This document shows positions 9,536 through 18,056 of a stretch of 64,000 bases of DNA, in pieces (position 1 is the first letter of the stretch; each line of letters begins with the position of its first letter). Both the position numbers and the translations under genes were made by a program. This stretch comes from Gordonia zhaorongruii (GTDB lineage Bacteria > Actinomycetota > Actinomycetes > Mycobacteriales > Mycobacteriaceae). The notes below the pieces were generated by a model that had not been told where the DNA came from, did no database searches, and saw only the letters and a list, made by a program, of their open reading frames with translations. The stretch lies in assembly GCF_007559005.1 (NCBI RefSeq), contig NZ_CP041763.1, forward strand, positions 2,946,463 through 3,010,462. The letters are read 5' to 3'.

Positions 9536-9556
9536 AAATGTGCGCAGAGCACATTT
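9536..9556. promoter_or_regulatory. Dyad operator candidate AAATGTGC-N5-GCACATTT
   Basis: Perfect 8-bp arms around the spacer gcaga, centred about 89 bases upstream of the fusion gene start. It is the best-formed dyad in the divergent region and a likely site for the adjacent PucR regulator. Confidence 0.5.
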
Positions 9557-9634
9557 CAGTGTGCGGCGGCAGCCTTGTTCCCCCGTCGTGACGCGCTTAG
9601 CGTCTGAGTCACACAGCACAGAGGAGTGTCGACA

Positions 9635-11638
9635 ATGGCGAACATGCTCGAACATCGAGGTGGCACAGACAGTGCCGCGGTGCCCCTACCTGATACCGGT
9701 GAACGAGTACCTGCCATCTCCTGGCCGATCGTCGGGATACTCGCACTCGGTATCGGAACCTTTGGCGTTTCCACGTGGGCGGCGCTCACCGGCGTGTTAC
9801 CCGGCGTCGCAACCATCGCCCTCAGCTCCGCATCGATCTTCGTGCTGTTCACCGTTCTTCATGACGCGTCGCACTATTCGATCAGCACTCGCCGCTGGGT
9901 CAACGTGGCCTTCGGCCGAGTCTCGATGTTCTTCGTCTCACCGCTGATCTCGTTCAAGTCGTTCTCGTTCATCCACATATCGCACCACCGAAACACGAAC
10001 GACGGCGCCTCCGATCCCGATCACTTCATCAGCGGCAGTCCGCGGTGGCAGTTGCCCTTTCGGTTCCCAGCCATGGATCTCCCCTACGTCAGGTTCGTTC
10101 TCAGGAACATCAACCGGCGCCCACGAGGAGAGGTGATCGAGACGATCGGCCTCGCCGCACTGGCGGTCGCCTGCATAGTCGGCGCGACGATGACCGGGCA
10201 CCTGTGGACGTTGGCTGTGGTCTATTTGATTCCCGAGCGAGTCGCGATGTTCGTACTGGCGTGGTGGTTCGATTGGCTGCCGCATCATGATCTACCTGAC
10301 ACACAGCGCGAGAACCGTTACCGCGCAACGCGAAACAGAGTCGGTGGCGAGTGGGTTCTCACGCCGTTGATGCTGTCGCAGAACTACCATCTCGTCCACC
10401 ACCTCCACCCCTCCATCCCCTTCTATCGATACGTCGCGGCCTGGCGCAAGAACGAGCAGGCCTACCTCGATCGGGACGCGGCGCTCATCACCGCGTTCGG
10501 CAAGGAACTGGACGCCGGGAGCTACGACGAGTGGAAACGCCTCAACGGGCAACTAGCTCCGCTGCTACCGGTGAGGGTTCCGGCCGGCTCCACCGCTACC
10601 CGCGCGACCGCCCACACCATCCCAGTGGCAGAGGTGCGGCGCCTCACCGCAGACAGTGTCGAACTCACGCTCGACGTGCCCGCCGACCTCCGCGACCAAT
10701 TCGCCTTCCGACCGGGACAGCACATCACCATCCGGCACACCGTCGGCGGTGCACAGATTCGCCGCAATTATTCGTTGTGCACGTCATCAGCGTCAGGCGA
10801 CGTTGCCATCGCTGTTCGGCGGGTTCCCGGCGGGGCGTTCTCCAATTACGCAGTCGAATCACTCTCAGCAGGGGACTCGCTCGAGGTGATGACCCCGACC
10901 GGCAATTTCGGACCACAGCTCGATGCACTGGCGCGCGATCACATCGTTGCCGTCGCCGGCGGGAGCGGTATCACGCCGATCCTTTCGATCGTTCGCACCA
11001 CATTGGAAATCCAGACCGAGACTCGCTGCACGCTCTTCTACGGGAACCGGACCGTCGACACCACAATGTTCGTCGACGAGCTACGAGCCCTCGAGCACCG
11101 CTATGCGGATCGGCTTCGCGTGTTCCACATCAGATCCGCTGAGCAGAAACACCCTGCAGACCTTCAGGGTCGAATCGATATCGACCTGATCACCAGGCTC
11201 CTGCGCGACGACCTGGATTCGGTCGACAGCTGGTTCCTGTGCGGACCAGCGGAGATGACCACCACCCTCTACAGCAGCCTGGTCAAGCAGGGCGTTCCGG
11301 ACGACCGCGTGGACATCGAACTGTTCCACGGCGTCCAACGGAGCGGCAAGCCGGATGGCGGCACCGCCGCCACGGCGACCGTCACCTTGTCTGGAGTCGG
11401 CCACAAGGTCGAGGTGGCGTCCGGAGACTCCCTCCTGGAAGCCTCACTCCGGGGTGGCCTCGACGCCCCCTACGCCTGCATGGGCGGAGCATGCGGGACA
11501 TGCATTGCCAAGGTAGTGTCCGGTACCGCGAAGATGGACCAGAACTTCGCACTCGACAAGGGACGGGTCGAGGCCGGCTACGTCCTCACGTGCCAGGCAC
11601 ATCCGACGTCTGCGTCGCTCTCTGTCGATTACGACTGA
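9635..11638 (+). CDS. Self-sufficient desaturase/hydroxylase: fatty-acid-desaturase domain fused to FAD/NAD reductase and [2Fe-2S] ferredoxin
   Basis: A 667-aa three-part protein. The N-terminal membrane part (about 25-300) has TM pairs and the di-iron histidine boxes HDASH (76-80), HISHH (114-118), HHD near 217-219 and HLVHH (252-256). The middle (about 325-560) is a ferredoxin-reductase module with RRNYSLC (FAD), AGGSGITPILS (NAD) and CGPAEM. The C-terminal ferredoxin has C615, C620, C623 and C653, the plant-type C-x4-C-x2-C-x29-C pattern. Electrons can therefore pass from NAD(P)H to a membrane di-iron site within one chain. The substrate is unknown: lipid, alkane, sterol or carotenoid are all open. 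ATG 9635 is preferred over GTG 9626 because GAGGAG at 9621-9626 is properly spaced from it. Confidence 0.85.
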   Translation: MANMLEHRGGTDSAAVPLPDTGERVPAISWPIVGILALGIGTFGVSTWAALTGVLPGVATIALSSASIFVLFTVLHDASHYSISTRRWVNVAFGRVSMFFVSPLISFKSFSFIHISHHRNTNDGASDPDHFISGSPRWQLPFRFPAMDLPYVRFVLRNINRRPRGEVIETIGLAALAVACIVGATMTGHLWTLAVVYLIPERVAMFVLAWWFDWLPHHDLPDTQRENRYRATRNRVGGEWVLTPLMLSQNYHLVHHLHPSIPFYRYVAAWRKNEQAYLDRDAALITAFGKELDAGSYDEWKRLNGQLAPLLPVRVPAGSTATRATAHTIPVAEVRRLTADSVELTLDVPADLRDQFAFRPGQHITIRHTVGGAQIRRNYSLCTSSASGDVAIAVRRVPGGAFSNYAVESLSAGDSLEVMTPTGNFGPQLDALARDHIVAVAGGSGITPILSIVRTTLEIQTETRCTLFYGNRTVDTTMFVDELRALEHRYADRLRVFHIRSAEQKHPADLQGRIDIDLITRLLRDDLDSVDSWFLCGPAEMTTTLYSSLVKQGVPDDRVDIELFHGVQRSGKPDGGTAATATVTLSGVGHKVEVASGDSLLEASLRGGLDAPYACMGGACGTCIAKVVSGTAKMDQNFALDKGRVEAGYVLTCQAHPTSASLSVDYD

Positions 11639-11697
11639 CGTCCACCACCTCTGCCTACCGACCCCACCCACGTCCGTATGCGTGAAGGTTGCGAAAC

Positions 11698-11741
11698 GAG
11701 GAAGCCCCCGGTCTGCGTCTCCGCAGTCCGAGGGCCTCTTC
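11698..11741 (+). terminator. Long imperfect hairpin after the fusion gene
   Basis: CTGCG-tctc-CGCAG caps a 20-bp imperfect stem (four mismatches or wobbles) 60 bases after the stop. It separates the accessory operon from the tRNA-Pro, which is transcribed from the other strand. Confidence 0.5.
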
Positions 11742-11759
11742 TGCTATCTCAACCTAGCG

Positions 11760-11833
<74 letters not shown>

Positions 11834-11899
11834 TGTCCAACCTGATACAGCCTACAACGAGCCACCTGCAAGTACTAAATCGGCTGCTCACCAGCAGTT

Positions 11900-13249
11900 T
11901 CACAGTGACGCCGCACTCATCGCGCCCCGCTCGATCGCTTCGACCATCTCGACGTGATCAGCGGCGTTCAGCCGGCTGTACTCGAGGGAGAAGTCGGCGA
12001 TCGCCTGGTCGAACGCCTTACCCGCCTCCGCCAGATACCCGGCGATCTCGTTGCGCGCGGCGGTGCGAGCGTGTGCCTGCGCGAGGACCTCGCCGCACAG
12101 GCGACCGTAGTACTTCATCCCCTTCGGGGACAGCGCCTCGGTCACGACCGAGCCCTTTCCGTCACGAAGCTGCCGCACGTAGAAGTCCGCGGAGACGCCG
12201 GCGAACGACCTCGTAGACACCCAGCCGAGGAAGATGTCGCTCGACGCCTGCAGAAGCTGCTGACCGAACACCACCCGCCGACCTTCCTGGTCGTACGCGT
12301 AACCCGGCACGTACTCGGCCAGAACCGACTGCTTCGCTTCGTTGAACTGAAGGAACAGCGGGTCGGCAGTCCCCGGTCCGCTGAACAACGCTATCCAGCA
12401 ACGGGTTCCGACACTGCCGACGCCGACCACCTTGCGAGCCGCTTCGATGAGCGAGTATCGGCCGAACAACGTCGCGACATGATCGGGCAGGGTCTGCGCG
12501 TAGCGCTCGAAACCGTCGGTGAACCTCTCGTGCAGGTCGTTCCGTGACATCGAGGGAATCGCCTCCTCGGCGGGCACCAGCAGCGGCGGGTCGCTCTTGA
12601 TGTGCGCTCCCGCGAGATCGAAGTAGCAGAGTTTCGAGAGGGCTTGCGCGCTGTCCCGGTGCTTCGCCTTCTTCAGCATCCTCTGTGTGCTCGACGCGCC
12701 CGCCGTGTCGAAGCGATCCCCGATGTCGGCGCTGATGTCGGTCGCGGCCACGTTGTCGTACCACGACGCCAGCCCTGTCTTGTCCGCACTCGCCTGCATC
12801 GTCCTGCGATACGTCTTCGCGGCTGCCTTCGCGCACGAGCGGGCAGTGCGCTCATCGAACCCGTTCTCCTGTGCAGCGACGACCATGCTGGCGGCGAGCC
12901 GCTTGACGTCCCATTCGAACGGACCGGGATGGGTTTCGTCGAAGTCGTTGAGATCGAACACCATCCGTCTCTCCGGGGAGTTGAACATCCCGAAATTGCT
13001 GAGGTGCGCGTCGCCGCACAACTGCGTGATGACACCGCTGTGCGGGGTCGCCGCCAGATCGGATGCCATCACTGCAGCCGCACCCCGGTAGAACGTGAAC
13101 GGATTCGCACTCATCCGATCGTGCCGGACCGGCACCAGTTCGGGGATCCTCGACGCGTCCTGGTCGGTGAGGATCCCCAACGGATCGCGGCTCGCGGACC
13201 GATCCACCACGTCCGCGAGATCTTCGGCTTGAACGGTCACAGGCGCCAC
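11900..13249 (-). CDS. DUF2252 family protein
   Basis: A 449-aa protein recognised by HDRMSANPFTFYRGAA, QLCGDAHLSNFG and VFDLNDFDET, the kinase-like core motifs of DUF2252. The family resembles aminoglycoside phosphotransferase/protein-kinase folds, but no reaction is known. The start is GTG 13249. GGAG lies only three bases away, so the second GTG at 13240 may be the true start with a spacing of twelve. It follows the gene at 13269 on the same strand with a short gap and may be cotranscribed with it. No missing motif is seen. Confidence 0.85.
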   Translation of the reverse strand: MAPVTVQAEDLADVVDRSASRDPLGILTDQDASRIPELVPVRHDRMSANPFTFYRGAAAVMASDLAATPHSGVITQLCGDAHLSNFGMFNSPERRMVFDLNDFDETHPGPFEWDVKRLAASMVVAAQENGFDERTARSCAKAAAKTYRRTMQASADKTGLASWYDNVAATDISADIGDRFDTAGASSTQRMLKKAKHRDSAQALSKLCYFDLAGAHIKSDPPLLVPAEEAIPSMSRNDLHERFTDGFERYAQTLPDHVATLFGRYSLIEAARKVVGVGSVGTRCWIALFSGPGTADPLFLQFNEAKQSVLAEYVPGYAYDQEGRRVVFGQQLLQASSDIFLGWVSTRSFAGVSADFYVRQLRDGKGSVVTEALSPKGMKYYGRLCGEVLAQAHARTAARNEIAGYLAEAGKAFDQAIADFSLEYSRLNAADHVEMVEAIERGAMSAASL

Positions 13250-13268
13250 CTACTCCGGTGTCGGACGA

Positions 13269-14828
13269 CTACTGGTACGAGATGAACCAGGGTTCCGGTC
13301 GTACACGGAGCGTGCGAGCCGGGGAGAACATCGGCGTGTCCTCCGTGTAGAAATTCTTCCAGCCCAGCCACACGTTCGGAGGCAAACCGTTGACGATCCG
13401 TCGCCAGGTCTGCATCTTCACCGACGGGATCCCGTGCCCGTCCGCGTGCACCACCGTCGCGAGTTCCGGATGGGACACATCGAGCTTGCTGCGGTCGCCG
13501 AGCATCGCCGCGTCGAACTGGTGCAGAACGAAGGCCTTCTGCGGCAGGTGATTGTCGCGAACGAGGCCGGCCAGCCAATCCGACGTCCGGTTGACCTCCG
13601 CCGGTTCCACCGCACCGATCTGGGTCAGGTGCTGCTGGTCGGGCTTGAGTCGCCACTCGGGATCGAGCGCGAGGCCGACGTGCGGCTCCAGAAGCAGATC
13701 GCGGTACATCTTGGCCTGGGTGAGGAAGTCCATGCGGCCGGGCTGCAGATCGAGCGTCACGTAGACGCCGGCCGCACGAGCAGCGTCCACCCAGGGGCGC
13801 AGTCGCTTCGGATCGACGACGTTCGTGTACTGACCCCGGAATCCGGGATCGGCGGACGCCACTGTCGCGATGATCTCGAACGCGGGTACGACCGGGGCAT
13901 CGGATACCTTGTCGTACTTCCGCGCAGCGTGACGAGCCCGCTTGATCGACGCCTCGATACCCTGGGCTCCTAGCGGACCCAACGCGGGCACCCCCGGCGA
14001 GCCGTACAGTGCGACGATACGACGCCCGGGGAACACGATCTGCCCGCCACCGGACAGTTCCGGGACCGACCGCGCCAGCGCGATCCGCTCCTCCACCTCC
14101 TGCCGAGTGCCGAACTCGGTGCCGAAGGCGAGCACCGGTGCACCGACGTCGCTCTTGAGCGCGGCCACCGACGCCCCGTTGGCACGCGGATCCGCCACCG
14201 GGACGGGAACCACTGCGACTCCGGCGGATTCGGCGGTGGCGACGGCAGCGCGGTCGTCGTCGAGCACCAGCGCCATCGGATTCTGCGCGGCTGCTGCCGA
14301 TGGGACCGCGGATGAGCCGTCGTCCGCTGCGTCCTCGTTCTCGACGGGGACACCGAGATCGGGAGTTGCGCCCCCGAGTCCGATCACCCGGCGAACACCG
14401 AGACGTTCCAGTTCGTCGGCTACCGCTGCGGCGCCGGCGTCGTCGACGGCGAACATCGGGAGACGACCTCGCTCGGCGATCTCCTCGCCCCGCTGGATGT
14501 CGGCGGTGGCAGCGCCCGCGGGGACCACGACCGCCTCCGTCGCCGAATCGAAGAGACTCCGACTCACCGACACCGCGCGAGGCACGCCTTCGTCCGACAC
14601 GACGGTCACCGAACGCTCGGCGAGGACCGGCGAACGATCGCGTCCAGCGCCTGATTCCACGATCCCGGACGATGCCGCCAGCAGTGCGACGACGACCAGG
14701 ATCCCCACCGCGAGGCCCCGGCGCTTCGTCAGCCCGGCGTCCGTGCCTCCGAACGGATCCCGCCCGGAGCCGGTTACGGCGGCTTCACTGCGGGGCCGAC
14801 GACCTTGCGTCGACCGCCGTTCGCTCAT
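13269..14828 (-). CDS. Membrane-anchored protein of unknown function
   Basis: A 519-aa protein with a short basic cytoplasmic tail and one N-terminal TM segment (about 37-56). The long exported part has two recognisable regions. One is alpha/beta-like, with VVVPAGAATADIQRGEEIAE and GVRRVIGLGGATPD, resembling the substrate-free lobes of cell-wall-binding repeat proteins. The C-terminal region resembles a TIM barrel (VYVTLDLQPGRMDF, LALDPEWRL, WFISYQ). I do not recognise catalytic residues with confidence. The start ATG overlaps the stop of the upstream membrane gene (ATGA), so the two are coupled. The name is left open. Confidence 0.7.
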   Translation of the reverse strand: MSERRSTQGRRPRSEAAVTGSGRDPFGGTDAGLTKRRGLAVGILVVVALLAASSGIVESGAGRDRSPVLAERSVTVVSDEGVPRAVSVSRSLFDSATEAVVVPAGAATADIQRGEEIAERGRLPMFAVDDAGAAAVADELERLGVRRVIGLGGATPDLGVPVENEDAADDGSSAVPSAAAAQNPMALVLDDDRAAVATAESAGVAVVPVPVADPRANGASVAALKSDVGAPVLAFGTEFGTRQEVEERIALARSVPELSGGGQIVFPGRRIVALYGSPGVPALGPLGAQGIEASIKRARHAARKYDKVSDAPVVPAFEIIATVASADPGFRGQYTNVVDPKRLRPWVDAARAAGVYVTLDLQPGRMDFLTQAKMYRDLLLEPHVGLALDPEWRLKPDQQHLTQIGAVEPAEVNRTSDWLAGLVRDNHLPQKAFVLHQFDAAMLGDRSKLDVSHPELATVVHADGHGIPSVKMQTWRRIVNGLPPNVWLGWKNFYTEDTPMFSPARTLRVRPEPWFISYQ

Positions 14829-15292
14829 TCGTCTGCCGCTGCGTCCGGTTCGGTGAACGACACCCGCGGCGTTGTCGCGGCGCTGAACACGGCGAGACCC
14901 GCGAACGCCAAGGCTGCGGCCAGGAACACGACCGCCACGGCGAGGAGCACTCCCCACACGACGAGGGCGGTGATCCCGTCCTCGTCATTGAGCGCCAGCA
15001 CACCGGCGGCGGCGAGAACGGCGCCGAGGAGGGCCCACGCCGCACTGCGAACGCGCGGGCCCACCACCGAGCTGTAGAACAGGCGCCGGTAGACGCTCAC
15101 CTCGAACTCCTCGACGGCCGCCAACCGGACGACGTCTCCGTCGGCGAGGCTCCGCAGTCTGGCCGCCAGCTCCGCATCGCGCAGCAGAGCCGCGGACTCG
15201 CGCTGGCGGTACGCCACGAATGCGATCGTGGCGACCGTCGCCGCGATCAGGCCGATGTATGCAACGGGCACCCAGTTATTCACGTGAGCCAC
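14825..15292 (-). CDS. Small integral membrane protein of unknown function
   Basis: A 155-aa protein with three predicted TM segments (about 10-30, 82-102 and 107-137) and a polar loop between the first two. The start is a GTG at 15292 and the stop overlaps the next gene by four bases (ATGA). No family is recognised. Coupling with the downstream exported protein suggests that the two work together at the membrane. Confidence 0.7.
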   Translation of the reverse strand: MAHVNNWVPVAYIGLIAATVATIAFVAYRQRESAALLRDAELAARLRSLADGDVVRLAAVEEFEVSVYRRLFYSSVVGPRVRSAAWALLGAVLAAAGVLALNDEDGITALVVWGVLLAVAVVFLAAALAFAGLAVFSAATTPRVSFTEPDAAADE

Positions 15293-15334
15293 GCTACCGG
15301 CCGAGCGTCGAGATGCGAGTCACACCCCGGCCCC

Positions 15335-15766
15335 TCAGACGCGGGACGTGACGGTGCTCACAACGTTGCCGCGGGTGGCCTTCGAGTACGGGCAGAAGCC
15401 GTGGCCGGCAAGGGCCAGCTCGTTGGCCTGCGAGGTCTCCAGACCCGGCAGGTAGACGTCGATGTCGGCGGTGAGACCGAACCCGTCGTCGGTGTCATCC
15501 TTGCCGATCCCGACGGTCACCTTGACCTCGGACCCCTCGGGCACAGTGGCACCCTGCTTCTTCGCGACGTTGCGCAGAGCGCCCATGAAGCAGGCGGCCC
15601 AGCCTGCCGAGAAGAGCTCCTCGGGGTTGCTGCCATCACCCTTGCCGCCCATCTCGGTCGGCGGCGCCAGGGTCAGATCGATGCGTCCGGTCTCCGACAC
15701 CACCTCACCGTCACGGCCGCCGCCGCGCGAGGTCGACGAAACTCGGTACACGGGTGTCACAGTCAT
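15335..15766 (-). CDS. ohr: Organic hydroperoxide resistance protein (Ohr/OsmC family)
   Basis: A 143-aa thiol peroxidase. The reactive and resolving cysteines are C59 (GWAACFMGAL) and C125 (GHGFCPYSKATRGNV), the Ohr arrangement. Ohr reduces organic and fatty-acid hydroperoxides using lipoylated partners. The ATG at 15766 is chosen over the upstream ATG at 15781 because the Shine-Dalgarno AAGGAG sits between them at the correct spacing. No OhrR regulator is adjacent. Confidence 0.92.
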   Translation of the reverse strand: MTVTPVYRVSSTSRGGGRDGEVVSETGRIDLTLAPPTEMGGKGDGSNPEELFSAGWAACFMGALRNVAKKQGATVPEGSEVKVTVGIGKDDTDDGFGLTADIDVYLPGLETSQANELALAGHGFCPYSKATRGNVVSTVTSRV

Positions 15767-15823
15767 CGTTGTCTCCTTCATCGGGTGTCGACGCCGACTT
15801 GCGACCGGCGCACGGCCCCCAAC

Positions 15824-16483
15824 CTACTCGCCGCGAGCGACCCGTATGGGCCGGACGCGAGTCGACGGCGGAAGCCAGTCACTCACGCTGCGTCGCATGG
15901 TCATCAACGCCGACAGGATGAGCAGACCGAACTGCACCCACGCGAACGCGCGGACCCACCCGGACATCTCCGGGTAGTTCAGCAGCAGGTCCGCAGCAAC
16001 CGGGACGAACAACAGGAGGACGACGGTCACCGACAGGTAGACGTTCCGCACATTGCGGCTGTGACCGCGCTCGATCCAGACGAGCAGCGGCCAACTCAGC
16101 GCGACGGCGATCGGCAGCCCGATGAGAAACGCGAGCGGCCAGAACTCGGCCATCGATCCAGCCTTCTCCACTGGATCGACGTCCGGCACGTTCTCCAGAC
16201 CGGGACGGAGACGATCACTCAGCAGATCGGTGATCTGGGACAGATGCGTGAAGCCGTAGACGATCCAGACGAGTCCGGCGACCGCCGCCAGCGCCCACGC
16301 TATGCGCGCGTCGCGGACCAGCGCGCGCGGCGGCTCACCCGGATCCACGGGGCGCGCGGGGTAACGGTTACGCAGTTCGGCGTCCTTCGACTTCCGCGCG
16401 ATCTCGGCGAGGTCTTCGGCATCGAGTTCCGCCTGCGTCGGAATGCGGTCCGGGTCGTCGCCGGGCACGTCGGAGAAGGTCAT
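15824..16483 (-). CDS. Integral membrane protein of unknown function (219 aa)
   Basis: The first 55 residues are acidic and cytoplasmic, followed by about four TM segments (near 60-80, 115-137, 145-165 and 175-195) and a basic C-terminal tail. No family is recognised beyond a generic actinobacterial membrane protein. The start ATG 16483 is the only good one before the first TM. A TATCGT sequence sits four bases upstream, which is too close for a confident -10 call. Confidence 0.7.
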   Translation of the reverse strand: MTFSDVPGDDPDRIPTQAELDAEDLAEIARKSKDAELRNRYPARPVDPGEPPRALVRDARIAWALAAVAGLVWIVYGFTHLSQITDLLSDRLRPGLENVPDVDPVEKAGSMAEFWPLAFLIGLPIAVALSWPLLVWIERGHSRNVRNVYLSVTVVLLLFVPVAADLLLNYPEMSGWVRAFAWVQFGLLILSALMTMRRSVSDWLPPSTRVRPIRVARGE

Positions 16484-16553
16484 GGGGACGATAATCGCAT
16501 ACGCTCGCTGCCGGTCTGCCTGCCCGACGGTGGGCGCCGGCCCGGCACGGCGC

Positions 16554-17960
16554 CTACCGTCCGACCTTCAGCATGCGCCCGACGGTGCCCTGCCATAGGA
16601 CTCCGCCCGGGCCGATCATGCCGGTGAGCTGCATCGGCTCATCCAGCGGAGCGTCGCCCACCTTCTTCGAGACCACCCGCTTACCGGTCGCGAAGTCGAC
16701 CCCTACGTAATTCACCGGGCCGAGCTGCTGCGGGCCACCGCGGTACGGACCGTAGGCGAGGGCGTGGATGAGACCGTCCTCGCGTGACAGACGGGGCAGG
16801 GTCGCCATCCGGTCGTGGCTGCTCCAGGCTCGCTTGCACTCCCCGTTCACCACGTCGATGCGCGTCATCGCCCCGCGGAACGGCGCCGTCGCCGGACGGC
16901 TGTCGCCGGTCACCGCCATCGGCGGGTACTGGAATCCGTAGGTACTGGGAATCACCAGGCTGCTGCCCCATGCCATCGGCGAGTTCTCGGTGCCCTGCGG
17001 GGACTCCGCGAACGCGCGAGTGGTGCACACCGTCGACCCGTCGGCGGCACGCAGGACGTGCAGCTTCGGAACCGGTGCGTTGTCGACGATCGCCACCCAC
17101 GAGTCGCCACCCGGACCGAAGTACGTAGGCGTCGTCCCCGATCCCCAGGTGAGCTGGCCGGGTTTGCGTGCCGCGCCACGGTCGTAGGCGCGACGCCACA
17201 CCGTGCGAGGAACCCCGTCGGCGCCCGCCCGCATCTCGTACAGCGCGTGCGTGGTCAGGACGGACGCCCCGCCGCGATGAATGGTCAGCCCATTGCCCAG
17301 AGCTTCGCCTTCCGGCAGGCGCGTGGTTGCGATCCGACCCGCTGTCCCGACCGTTCCGATCACCCCGTTCGTGGTCGCGAACCAGGTGCGACCCCGGTAG
17401 TCGGGCGCGAGGCCGGTGATCCCGTCGCCGCCGAGGTGCCTCGATGCATCCGTCCGGTCGTCGACGGTCAGCTTCCATCCCGATGCCGTGCGGTGGTGGC
17501 CGACGCGCAGTATCGCGCCGGTACCGTCGGCCACCACGACACGATCCTCATCGTCGAGGTAGCCGTACACGCCGCCGAGCAGCCCGCCCTTGGCTAGCGG
17601 CAGCTTCGCGAGAACCTGCGCCGTCTTCGGATGGAAGAGCGTGACGACCGGCGTCGCGATCTGCGGCGGGCTGCCGTCCAGATACGCGGTGCACAACGAG
17701 ACCGGATAACCGTCACTGCCGACGAAGGTGGCGGCGCAGACCCCTCCGGGCACGCTCGACGCGGCCAGGCGCCCGCCACGCCCCGGCCCGGGAAGCGGTG
17801 TGCTGTCGGTGGACTCGACGTCGCCGTGCATCAGCGACGTGGCCGCCGGACCGAGACCGGGGAGGTTCCCCGGTGTCCCCGGTGCAGGAGAGGCGCCGAT
17901 CAGTCCAAGGGTCAGCGTCACCCCTGACGCGACGGCGAGTGATCGAAATACGGCCTTCAT
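16554..17960 (-). CDS. Secreted protein with beta-propeller-like repeats, function unknown
   Basis: A 468-aa protein from ATG 17960 begins with a clear signal peptide (MKAVFRSLAVASGVTLTLGL, cleavage near ASPA). The rest is repeated short beta-strand blocks with Gly/Asp turns (GYLDDEDRVVVADGTGAIL, GDGITGLAPDYRGRTWFATTNG) that look like six or seven propeller blades. Only a few cysteines are present, possibly forming disulfides. The frame stays open upstream to 18041, but that extension would put the signal sequence inside the protein and cross a perfect inverted repeat, so the shorter form is preferred. The ligand or enzyme role is unknown. Confidence 0.75.
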   Translation of the reverse strand: MKAVFRSLAVASGVTLTLGLIGASPAPGTPGNLPGLGPAATSLMHGDVESTDSTPLPGPGRGGRLAASSVPGGVCAATFVGSDGYPVSLCTAYLDGSPPQIATPVVTLFHPKTAQVLAKLPLAKGGLLGGVYGYLDDEDRVVVADGTGAILRVGHHRTASGWKLTVDDRTDASRHLGGDGITGLAPDYRGRTWFATTNGVIGTVGTAGRIATTRLPEGEALGNGLTIHRGGASVLTTHALYEMRAGADGVPRTVWRRAYDRGAARKPGQLTWGSGTTPTYFGPGGDSWVAIVDNAPVPKLHVLRAADGSTVCTTRAFAESPQGTENSPMAWGSSLVIPSTYGFQYPPMAVTGDSRPATAPFRGAMTRIDVVNGECKRAWSSHDRMATLPRLSREDGLIHALAYGPYRGGPQQLGPVNYVGVDFATGKRVVSKKVGDAPLDEPMQLTGMIGPGGVLWQGTVGRMLKVGR

Positions 17961-17971
17961 TCGGTCAGGTT

Positions 17972-18045
17972 CGCATTGCCAACCCGTAATCGGCAGAGTT
18001 TCACCGATCGCGACGAGAAGTCGGCCCATACGGGTTGGCAATGCG
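17972..18045. repeat. Perfect 17-bp inverted repeat upstream of the secreted propeller gene
   Basis: Arms CGCATTGCCAACCCGTA (17972-17988) and its exact complement (18029-18045) are separated by 40 bases. The repeat lies between the lipase stop (18057) and the start of the propeller gene (17960). In RNA it would form a long hairpin ending 11 bases before the start codon. It could be a terminator, a dual operator or a translational block. Confidence 0.7.
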
Positions 18046-18056
18046 CGGCGCCGGCG

